DNA from: Streptomyces venezuelae
Lineage (GTDB): Bacteria; Actinomycetota; Actinomycetes; Streptomycetales; Streptomycetaceae
Length of the DNA: 64,000 bases
Reading direction: 5' to 3'
NCBI RefSeq assembly: GCF_008642315.1
Contig: NZ_CP029192.1
Span: forward strand, 8,432,001 to 8,496,000
The translations under genes and the position numbers were made by a program. Shown piece by piece: positions 1 through 8,000 of the stretch. The notes under the pieces were generated by a model. It was not told where the DNA came from and did no database searches. It saw only the letters and a program-made list of their open reading frames with translations. Every line of letters begins with the position of its first letter. Positions within the stretch are counted from its first letter, which is position 1.

Positions 1-416
1 TCGAACGTGGAGGTCCAGGACTGCACGAGGAGGAGATTGGGAACGGCCTGGCGGGCCGCGACCTGACCGCCCGTCCAGTTGATCAGGACGAGCGCGACGA
101 ACCAGGTCACCGCGTGCACCGGGTAGATCTTCGCCGCGCGCCGGCGCCAGAAGGACACCGCCTTGTCGCCGGGCCGTGCGGACCAGGCGAGGACGAACCC
201 GCTGAGCAGGAAGAAGAACCCGACCCCGGAACGCGCCGTGATCAGCGCGACCATGGCCGGAGTGTTGTCCTCCCACACCCCGTCGAACCAGATCGCCAGA
301 TAGGCGTGCGAGGCGAAGACCGCGAACGCGGCGACGAAGCGAAGGCCGGTCAGCGAGGGAAGTCTCGCGGCGGACGGAAGGAACGGCACGGCCGTGGCCA
401 CGGCGTCTCCTGACAT
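1..416 (-). CDS. Acyltransferase 3 family membrane protein (C-terminus cut by window edge)
   Basis: The first 138 residues of a leftward gene are visible. The N-terminus has the OafA/YrhL-type opening PSLTGLRFVAAFAVFASHAY, in which an Arg and the His after the first hydrophobic segment are the conserved catalytic region. A second membrane segment (residues about 55-80, GVGFFFLLSGFVL) and a third (about 103-112) follow. The family transfers acyl groups to sugars, lipids or antibiotics in the membrane; the substrate cannot be told. It may be a cluster-edge tailoring gene or unrelated. The ATG at 416 gives the usual short cytoplasmic lead-in; no strong ribosome site precedes it. The remaining two-thirds of the protein lies outside the window. 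Confidence 0.8.
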   Translation of the reverse strand, partial: MSGDAVATAVPFLPSAARLPSLTGLRFVAAFAVFASHAYLAIWFDGVWEDNTPAMVALITARSGVGFFFLLSGFVLAWSARPGDKAVSFWRRRAAKIYPVHAVTWFVALVLINWTGGQVAARQAVPNLLLVQSWTSTF

Positions 417-565
417 GTTCGAAGCGTCAAAAACGCGCCGAACGTATCAACGGACATGGCCGGATGTATGCCACCCCGAGATGGCATCGTGCCGTCCAAC
501 CCCGGTTGCACAAGGGGCTCTTGGCGGGCCTTCGGGAAGCGTCGACGGCCCCGTCCGAGGAGGTC

Positions 566-1624
566 TCAGACGCCCGCGAGGCGCAGCAGCGAGGCCTCTT
601 CCACGGGGGTGAGGCCCGCCACCGGAGGCGTGCCCGCGCCGCGGCCGAGGCGGTCGCTGAGCACCGCCTGCGCGGTCTCGGAGACCGGTCGGACGCGCAG
701 GCCCGCGTCGAAGGACGACGAGACGTCGCGGCTGAGGGCGCCGTACAGCTCGCGGGGCGGCCACAGGGGCATCGAGGGGCGCCCGGTCCACGGCCGCACC
801 CCGGCCTCGCGCAGCACGCCCTCGGGCACCGGCACGAGTTCCAGGCTGCTGTGGCCCACGGCGTCGGCCACCTCGTGGAGCAGTGACTCCAGGGGCACGG
901 GCGGGCCTGCCGCGTCGTACACCCCGGACGCGCGCGCCGCCGCCCGGTCGACGATCCAGGCGGCGAGGTCCCGCACGTCGACGCACTGAGCGGGCAGGGC
1001 GAGGCCGTCGGCGCCGTGCGCCGCGGGCACGGCCGCGGCGCGGCCGCGCGCCATGCGCAGCGGCCAGTAGCCGAAGGGCCCGACGTCGTCGCCGGGGCCC
1101 ACGACGAGGCCGGGGCGGACCACGAAGGCCGTGTCGCCGGTGGCCTCGCGGACCGCCTGTTCACAGGCGAGCTTCACGCCGCCGTACGTCGCCTGGGAGG
1201 GCTCCGGGTCGACGGTGGGGTCATAGGTGCCGACGTCCGTCAGGGCGGGGCGCAGCCGTGCGGTGCGAGCGGTCTGGCCGGGCGTGTAGGTGTCGGCGTA
1301 CACGCTGATCGAGGAGACGAACGTCCAGTGCTCCGCGCTCACGTCGCGCAGGGCCCTGCGGACCCAGGGCAGGGAGAGCGTCGCGGTCTCGACGGCCGCG
1401 TCGAAACGGATGCCGCGCAGCGGGGCGAGGCCTTCCGGCGCATTGCGGTCGGCCCGCAGGAGCCGTGCCCCGGCGGGCGGCTGCGCGCCGCCGGTGCCCC
1501 GGGCGACACAGGTGACGTCGTGGCCGCGTGCGAGAGCCTCCGCCGCCACGGCGCCGGAGACGAAACCGGTACCGCCGAGCACCAGCAGTCGCAGCGGCGG
1601 GCCTGTGGGGGGACTGGGGGACAT
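566..1624 (-). CDS. NAD-dependent epimerase/dehydratase (extended SDR)
   Basis: A 352-residue Rossmann enzyme. The N-terminal dinucleotide motif GGTGFVS lies at about residues 15-21, and the SDR pair YGGVK (Tyr-x3-Lys) is at about residue 150. The length and the DVRDLA segment in the middle fit the extended SDR/NAD-dependent epimerase family, which acts on sugar nucleotides or other hydroxy/keto substrates. The ATG at 1624 is chosen because AGGAG lies 7 nt upstream; an in-frame ATG 81 nt earlier has no such site and would add a Pro-rich tail. It follows the MFS exporter gene on the same strand but behind a strong hairpin, so it may be a separate unit. The substrate and any tailoring role in the NRPS/PKS cluster are unknown. 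Confidence 0.75.
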   Translation of the reverse strand: MSPSPPTGPPLRLLVLGGTGFVSGAVAAEALARGHDVTCVARGTGGAQPPAGARLLRADRNAPEGLAPLRGIRFDAAVETATLSLPWVRRALRDVSAEHWTFVSSISVYADTYTPGQTARTARLRPALTDVGTYDPTVDPEPSQATYGGVKLACEQAVREATGDTAFVVRPGLVVGPGDDVGPFGYWPLRMARGRAAAVPAAHGADGLALPAQCVDVRDLAAWIVDRAAARASGVYDAAGPPVPLESLLHEVADAVGHSSLELVPVPEGVLREAGVRPWTGRPSMPLWPPRELYGALSRDVSSSFDAGLRVRPVSETAQAVLSDRLGRGAGTPPVAGLTPVEEASLLRLAGV

Positions 1625-1671
1625 CGCGGGGCTCCTGGCAGGCGTGCGTACGGGGGAGGTGGGAGACGGGT

Positions 1672-1705
1672 GTGGGGCGGCCCCCGTGGCCGGGGGCCGC
1701 CCCAC
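1672..1705 (-). terminator. Strong hairpin after the exporter gene
   Basis: Perfect 14-bp inverted repeat (arms 1672-1685 and 1692-1705) with a 6-nt loop, starting 5 nt after the exporter stop codon. It is GC-rich and lacks a U-run, as is common for Streptomyces terminators. Confidence 0.75.
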
Positions 1706-1709
1706 TGCG

Positions 1710-3284
1710 TCAGGCCGGTTCCGGCGCCGCCTTGTCGTCCTCCTTGGCGGGTTCGGGGGCGCCGGTGAGCAGGTCCTTCTTGCGGACCAGGGTGAGCGCG
1801 ACGGCCGCCGTGCCGACGCAGACCACCGCGGCCCACAGCATCACGAACGAGGCACCGTCGGCGATGGCGGATTCCAGGGTGCTCCGCGCCTGGCCGGCGA
1901 GGTCGTCAGGGACGTGCTTGACGGCCCGCGAGATGTCGCCCTGCGCCGCGGCGGAGATGACGTCGTCCCGGTCGGCCGACCCCGTACGGAGACCGCCGCC
2001 CGCCTGGTCCTCGATCCGGCTGCGGAACAGGACACCGAAGATCGCGGCGCCGATGCCCGCCCCGAACATGAACAGGCTGTTGATCGCGCCGGACGCCATG
2101 CCGGCCCGCTGCTTGGGCACCACGTTGACCGCGAGCGACATGGACGGACTGCCCGCGAGGCCACCGCCCACGCCCCACAGCAGGAGGCCGGGGAGCGCCA
2201 CCCAGATCGCCTGGTCCAGGTCGAAGGACCAGGACATGGCGAGCCCGCCCAGGGCCAGGATGCCGAAGCCAGCACCGATGATGTGCGAGGGCGAGTACTT
2301 GGCCTGGAGCTTGCCCGCGACCAGGCCCATGCCGAGCTGCGGCGCGAAGATGGCCATCATCATGAGGCCGGTCTGCAGCGGGCTCAGCCCACGGGCGCTC
2401 TGGAAGTACAGGATGTAGTAGACCGAACCGCCGATGGTGGCGAAGCGGGAGAAGAAGGCGATCAGGGTGGCCGCCACGAAGGTCGGCACCTTGAACAGGG
2501 ACAGGTCCAGGGTCGGCGCGGCGACCCGCCGCTCCAGGAACAGGAAGCCGGCCAGGAGCACCGCGGAGACGCCGAGCTGGACGAGGGTGGCCGCCGAACC
2601 CCAGCCCTGGTCCTCGCCCCGGGTGAGCGCGAAGTTGACCAGGCCGAGCGTGAGGACGAGCAGGCCGGCGCCGGTCCAGTCGATGCCGGCGAGCGAGCTG
2701 CGCGGCGGGTCGAGGGGCAGGCGGGTGCGGCACAGGAAGAGCGCGACCACGCCGACCGGCACGTTGATCAGGAAGAGGTAGCGCCACTCGGTGAGGTCCA
2801 CGAGGAGACCGCCGACGACCGGGGCGACGGCACCGCAGGCGCCGAGCGTGGTGCCCCAGACGGCGATGGCCATGTTCCGGGCCTGTCCCTCGTAGACCTG
2901 GGCGATCAGCGGCATCGCGTTGGCGAGCACGAAGGCGGCACCCATGCCCTGCACACAGCGGGCGATGTCGAGCGCGATGGCGTTCGGGGCGATGCCGCAG
3001 GCCAGCGACGACAGGGTGAACAGGGCGATGCCGCCCATGAACATGGCTCGTCGGCCGAGCCGGTCCGACAGCGAGCCTGCCGCCTGCTGGAAGGCGCCGA
3101 AGGTGACCGTGTAGCCGATGATGATCCACTGCAGGGCGGCCAGCGACCCCCCGAGGTCCGACTGGATCTCGGGTAACGCTACGGAAACGATGGTGATATC
3201 GATAACCAATAGCGCCGACGCTACGACGGTGATAATCAGGACGATACGAGCCTGGGAGCTCGTCGTGGTATCCGTGGCGCTCAC
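1710..3284 (-). CDS. MFS drug/metabolite exporter, DHA2 (14-TM) type
   Basis: A 524-residue membrane transporter of the EmrB/QacA type. The first helix (VLIITVVASALLVIDITIVS) carries the D-x-T-I-V-x-V-A-L-P-x-I signature, and the loop 2-3 motif SDRLGRR is present. The length fits 14 transmembrane helices. The GTG at 3284 is chosen because AGAGG sits 6-10 nt upstream; an in-frame ATG 72 nt earlier lacks a ribosome site. It most likely exports the cluster's product. It has its own promoter, and an iron-box-like palindrome lies just downstream of the predicted -10, which suggests expression on iron starvation and hence a metallophore export role. The protein could equally confer self-resistance. 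Function beyond family membership is inference. Confidence 0.88.
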   Translation of the reverse strand: MSATDTTTSSQARIVLIITVVASALLVIDITIVSVALPEIQSDLGGSLAALQWIIIGYTVTFGAFQQAAGSLSDRLGRRAMFMGGIALFTLSSLACGIAPNAIALDIARCVQGMGAAFVLANAMPLIAQVYEGQARNMAIAVWGTTLGACGAVAPVVGGLLVDLTEWRYLFLINVPVGVVALFLCRTRLPLDPPRSSLAGIDWTGAGLLVLTLGLVNFALTRGEDQGWGSAATLVQLGVSAVLLAGFLFLERRVAAPTLDLSLFKVPTFVAATLIAFFSRFATIGGSVYYILYFQSARGLSPLQTGLMMMAIFAPQLGMGLVAGKLQAKYSPSHIIGAGFGILALGGLAMSWSFDLDQAIWVALPGLLLWGVGGGLAGSPSMSLAVNVVPKQRAGMASGAINSLFMFGAGIGAAIFGVLFRSRIEDQAGGGLRTGSADRDDVISAAAQGDISRAVKHVPDDLAGQARSTLESAIADGASFVMLWAAVVCVGTAAVALTLVRKKDLLTGAPEPAKEDDKAAPEPA

Positions 3285-3336
3285 GAATTCCTCTTCCGAA
3301 GGCGTGGTGCGGCGGCCCCGTCCGACCGTGCGCGGT

Positions 3337-3359
3337 GCATTGAAAACCGTTTCCAATGC
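3337..3359. promoter_or_regulatory. Inverted repeat in exporter 5' leader
   Basis: The repeat gcattgaaaa / tttccaatgc pairs 9 of 10 bases around a 3-nt centre. It is AT-rich against the local background and lies about 53 nt upstream of the exporter start, between the start and the iron box. It could be an operator for a second regulator or an RNA hairpin in the leader. Confidence 0.45.
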
Positions 3360-3382
3360 AATTCAGGAACAGTGCCGCCATT

Positions 3383-3403
3383 CAGGGTAAGGCTTACCTT
3401 ACC
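3383..3403. promoter_or_regulatory. Iron box (DmdR/IdeR-type operator) of the exporter
   Basis: The palindromic core ggtaaggcttacctta matches 13 of 19 positions of the actinobacterial iron box TTAGGTTAGGCTNACCTAA as I remember it. It lies immediately downstream of a plausible -10 of the leftward exporter promoter, the usual place for an iron-dependent repressor to block initiation. The match is by eye; binding is inferred. Confidence 0.6.
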
Positions 3404-3418
3404 GCGCATGGTTGCGTG

Positions 3419-3448
3419 AGTGTAGCACTCGTTTTCCAGCGCTTTGAA
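3419..3448 (-). promoter_or_regulatory. Predicted promoter of the exporter gene
   Basis: On the minus strand a TTCAAA -35-like box (3443-3448) and a TACACT -10-like box (3419-3424) are separated by 18 nt. The iron box follows the -10 by about 15 nt. Confidence 0.45.
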
Positions 3449-3505
3449 GGGCGCATCAAAATGAAATGATTTCCCCGTGTGCGGTGAAATTGTGCAGGCC
3501 CCCGG

Positions 3506-5002
3506 TCATGACGCGACGGCGGGCAGCGCCCCGACGTCGACCTTTCCCGTCACCGTGAGCGGGATGGACGCCACCGGCACGAACCGCTCCGGCACCATGT
3601 ACGACGGCAGCCGGTCCCGCAGGAACCGCCGCACCGAGGGGAGATCGACGCCCTCCCCGCTCACCACATAGGCCACCAGGCCGGACTCGTCCGCGCTCCC
3701 GGACCGCGCGACCACCGCCGCGCGCCGGACGTCTGGGTGCTCCATCAGCACCTGCTCGATCTCGCCCGGCTCGATGCGCAGCCCCCGGACCTTCACCTGC
3801 TGATCGGCGCGCCCCAGATAGTCGAGCTCGCCGTCCGGCAGCCACCGCGCGAGATCGCCGGTCCGGTACAGCCGCGCACCCGGGCGGTCCGAGAACGGAT
3901 CGGGCACGAACCGCTCCGCCGTCAGGCCGGGTCGCCCCAGATAGCCCCGCGCGAGCCCGTCGCCGCCCAGATGCAACTCCCCGGCCTCGCCGTTCACGAC
4001 CAGACGCCCCTCGGCGTCCAGGACATGGGCGGTGGTGCCCGTGACGGGACGGCCGATCGACGGCTTGTCCACGTCACGCCCGACCAGGCTCCAGGTCGAG
4101 TACGTGGTGTCCTCCGAGGGCCCGTACAGGTTGTAGACCTTGCGCACCGTCCCCGTCGCGTACAACTGCCGGGCCAGCGCGGCGGGCAGCGCCTCGCCGG
4201 CCAGGTTCACCGTCACCACCGAGGGCGGCAGCGCCCCGCACGGCAGCAGGTCGAGCAGCAGGCTCGGGACGGTGTTCACCAGCGTCACCGGCCGGTCCGC
4301 GGCGGCCACCGGCAGATGGAACACCGTATCCGCGAGGACCACCGTGCCGCCGACCGCCAGCGGCGCGAACAGCTCGAAGACCGACAGGTCGAAGCACATG
4401 GACGTGGAGGCCAGGGTGTACCGCAGCTCGTCCGGCGAGAAGCACTCGAGCGCCCAGGCCAGGAAAGCGGCCGCACTGCGATGCTCGACCGCGACGCCCT
4501 TGGGCCGGCCGGTGGACCCGGACGTGTAGAGCGCGTACGCCAGGTGCCTGTCCCCGCCCGTGTCCGCCGCCGACCACGGCCGCGCGGCGGCGATGCGGTC
4601 CCAGCCACGGTCGAGCGAGACCACCGTGCAGGGACGGTCCGGCCACTTGTCCCGCAGCGCCTCCTCGGTGACGATCAGCTCCGCGCCGCTGTCGCGCAGG
4701 ATGAACTGGCGGCGGTCGAGAGGGAAGGCGGGGTCGATCGGCACGTAGGCCGCCTCCGCCTTCAGGACCGCGAGCATCGCCACCAGCATCCACGGCGACC
4801 GGCCCAGGCAGATGCCCACCAGGGTCTCCGGACCCGCGCCGAGCCCGCGCAGATGCCCGGCGAGGAGCCGTGCCGCCTCCTCGAGCTCGCCGTAGCTCAG
4901 CCGCTCGCGGCCGGCCACGACCGCCTCCGCGTCCGGGGTCAGGGCCGCCTGACGGGCCACGAGTTCATGGATGAGCGGGTGGCGCGCCGCACCCGCGCTC
5001 AC
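3506..5002 (-). CDS. Free-standing NRPS adenylation enzyme (predicted alanine)
   Basis: A 498-residue A domain with no carrier domain. The A3 motif YTSGSTGRPKGV starts at about residue 159; A5 (NLYGPSEDTT), A7 (YRTGDLARW) and A10 (TVTGKVDV, with the catalytic Lys) are intact. The pocket residues read by motif alignment are D-L-F-N-N-A-L-T-Y-K, which I recall for alanine-activating domains. The protein ends right after A10. The GTG start at 5002 overlaps the upstream NRPS stop by 4 bp (GTGA), so translation is coupled. The same operon encodes a C-PCP-reductase protein with no adenylation domain, so the natural inference is that this enzyme loads that PCP in trans. The substrate call is from memory of code tables and not tested. 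Confidence 0.85.
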   Translation of the reverse strand: MSAGAARHPLIHELVARQAALTPDAEAVVAGRERLSYGELEEAARLLAGHLRGLGAGPETLVGICLGRSPWMLVAMLAVLKAEAAYVPIDPAFPLDRRQFILRDSGAELIVTEEALRDKWPDRPCTVVSLDRGWDRIAAARPWSAADTGGDRHLAYALYTSGSTGRPKGVAVEHRSAAAFLAWALECFSPDELRYTLASTSMCFDLSVFELFAPLAVGGTVVLADTVFHLPVAAADRPVTLVNTVPSLLLDLLPCGALPPSVVTVNLAGEALPAALARQLYATGTVRKVYNLYGPSEDTTYSTWSLVGRDVDKPSIGRPVTGTTAHVLDAEGRLVVNGEAGELHLGGDGLARGYLGRPGLTAERFVPDPFSDRPGARLYRTGDLARWLPDGELDYLGRADQQVKVRGLRIEPGEIEQVLMEHPDVRRAAVVARSGSADESGLVAYVVSGEGVDLPSVRRFLRDRLPSYMVPERFVPVASIPLTVTGKVDVGALPAVAS

Positions 5003-8000
5003 GCGTCCGCCGCCGTTCCGGCCGCGTTCCGCCGGGCCGACAGCTCCCGCCGGACCTCCTCGGGCGACATCCGGGCCACCCGAAGGTGCACATCGGCCAT
5101 GGCCTCGGCCCGGCCCGGCACCTCCTCCGCGGCGACCACGCCCGCCGCGAGCCCCGCCACCGTCGGCGACAGGAACACCGTGCGCAGCGTCACCGCGTCC
5201 GACGCGAACACCTGACGCAACCGGGTCACGATCCTGGTCGCGAGGACCGAATCGCCGCCCAGGGCGAAGAAGTTGTCCTGCTCGCCGACCTCCTCCACCT
5301 CCAGCACCTGCGCCCACACCTGCGCGCACACCTCGGCGACAGCCGAGCGCGGTGCGTCCTGCGCGGCCCCGGAGGGCTCCGGGCGCGGCTCGGGCAGCGC
5401 CGCCCGGTCCACCTTGCCGTTGGCGTTGAGCGGCAGCGCGTCCAGTGTCACGAACACCGACGGCACCATGTGCTCGGGCAGCGTCGCCCGCAGGTGCTCC
5501 CGCAGCGCGAGGTCCGCGGGTGCCGTGGTTCCGGCGCCCGGCACGACGTACGCGGTCAGTCCCCGGTGGCCCGCGCGTCCCGCGCGCTCCTGTCCCACCA
5601 CGACGGCGGCGGCGACGTCCGGGTGCGTGAGCAGCGCGGCCTCCACCTCGCCCGGCTCGATCCGGTGCCCGTTCACCTGGACCTGGAAGTCGGCACGGCC
5701 GATGAACTCGATGGTCCCGTCCGGCAGGAAGCGTCCCAAGTCGCCTGTGCGGTAAAGGCGTTCACCGGTGCGCGGGTGCGTGACGAAGGAATCCGCGGTC
5801 CGTTCAGGATCGTCCCAGTAGCCGCGGGCCAACCCCACGCCGGAGCAGTACATCTCGCCGGTCGCCCACACCGGGCGGTCCCGCATGCGGTCGTCCAGGA
5901 TGCGGTAGCGGGTGTTGGCGACGGGCTTGCCGTACGGGATGCTGCGGCGGTCGAGGTCCGGCCGGTCCACGGGGTGCCAGATGTTCCAGAGCGTCGTCTC
6001 GGTGGGCCCGCCCACGCTCACCACCCGCACGTCCGACCCCTCGACCAGGCGCCGCACCGTCGCCACGTTCAGCCAGTCACCGCCGAGGAAGGCGAGCCGG
6101 AGCGCCGCCAACGGGCCCTGCTGCGGACCCAGATGTTCCACGAGCATCTCCATCATCGCGGGCACCGAGTTCCACACGGTGACGCCGTGCTCGGTCATGA
6201 GGTCGGCCCAGTGCGCCGCCTCGCGCCGCTCAGACGCCCGCGGCAGCACCAGCGTGCCGCCCGCGCCGAGCACCCCGAACAGGTCGAAGACCGACATGTC
6301 GTGATGGAGCGCGGTCAGCGCGAGGGCCCGGTCGCCGGGACCGACCGCGAAGGTCTCCCGGGTCTCGCGCAGCGCGTTGACCACGCCCCGGTGCTCGACC
6401 ATCACGCCCTTGGGCTGCCCGGAGGAGCCGGAGGTGAACAACACATAGGCGAGATCGGACGGTTGGGCCGACGCGTCCGGCAGGGCGTGCTCCACCTCGC
6501 GCACGTCCTCGGGTAGCGCGTCCAGGCACAGGACGCGCCGCTCGCCCGCGAGGGGGGCCAGGCCCTGCCGGGTGAGGACCAGGTCCGCCCCGCACCGGGC
6601 GAGCAGGCCGGCCGCGCGCTCGGGCGAGACCTCCGGATCGAGGGGGAGATAGGGAGCCCCGGCGTACAGCACGCCGTACACGGCGACGACCTGCTCCCAG
6701 CCCTTGTCCAGGACCACGCCGACGGGCCTGTCCCGCGAGGCGCCGTTCGCCAGCAGCCACGCGGCCACCCGGCACGCCTCGCGGTGCAGCTCGCCGTAGC
6801 TGAGCGTTCGGCCGTCGGCGACGACCGCCACCTGGTCGGGGCGGGCGGCCACCTGGTCGAGGAAGTCGTCCTGCACGAGCCGGTCCGGCAGCGGACGGAT
6901 GCCGCCGTCGCCGAACTCCCTGCCGTCCGCACCCAGCGGCACCGGAGCCACCAGGGGCTCCTGCTCGTCCCAGGCGGCCGGATCGTCGGCCAGCCTGTCG
7001 AGCAGCGAGCTCAGCCCGGTGAAGACCTCGTCCACCATGGCGGGGTCGAACAGGGCCTCGTTCACGTCCCAGTTGACGACCAGAGCGCCGTCCTGCACCT
7101 CGGTCAGGAGGTCCATCCAGACCTGCGGCGTCTGCGTGATGCCGCCCGTCTGCTCCAGCAGGCCGTCGAGGAGGGTGCCCCTGCCGCCGCTCAGCGGGAC
7201 CGCGCTGGTGAACACCACGGGCATCAACGCCCCGTCGAACCCGCCGCGCAGCCGCATGAGTTCACGCAGCAGATGGACGCCGCTGACATAGGAATGCGTC
7301 AGGTCGTTCCACAGCTGCTCCTGCACGCGGCGCGCGCGGTCCAGGAAGCCGCCGGGCGTGGCGGAGTCCACCTCCACCAGGGCGAACGAGGCGAACTCGC
7401 CGACGGTGCCGTCGACATCTGGATGCGCGCCGATGCGGTTGAGGTTGGTGACGTTCAGCGTGAACCGGGGGGCCTGCGCCCAGGGCGAGAGTGCCTCGGC
7501 GTACGCCGCGAGGAGCAGCCCCGCGGGCGTCAGCCCCACCTCGGCGGCCCGGTCGGTGACGCGCTGCCAGCGGTCCGCCGTCAGCCGCACCGACCGCCGG
7601 ACGAACCGCGGATGCTCCACCGACTCGGGCGTGCGCACCATCGGCAGCCGGGGCGCGGGCGCGAGATCGACGAGCCGTCGCTCCCAGTACTCCGCCGAGC
7701 GCCGGTGCGCCTCCGTGCCGGAGAGATCCGCGGTGGCGAGGACGTAGTCCCGGTAGTCCATGGCGGGCGGCGCCGGGTCCGCGTCCGGATCGCCGTAGAA
7801 CAGGGTCAGGTCGTCCCAGAGGACCCGGATGCTGGCGAAGTCGGCGCAGAGCGCGTCGATGCTGAAGTGCACCCGGAACCGGTCGCCGGGCAGCTCGGCG
7901 ACGACGACGTCGAAGAGCGGCCAGACGTCGACGGGACGCACCTCGTGCGAGTAGCGCTCACGGATCTCCGCGAGTCCCCGGCGCACCTTGTCGTCGTCCG

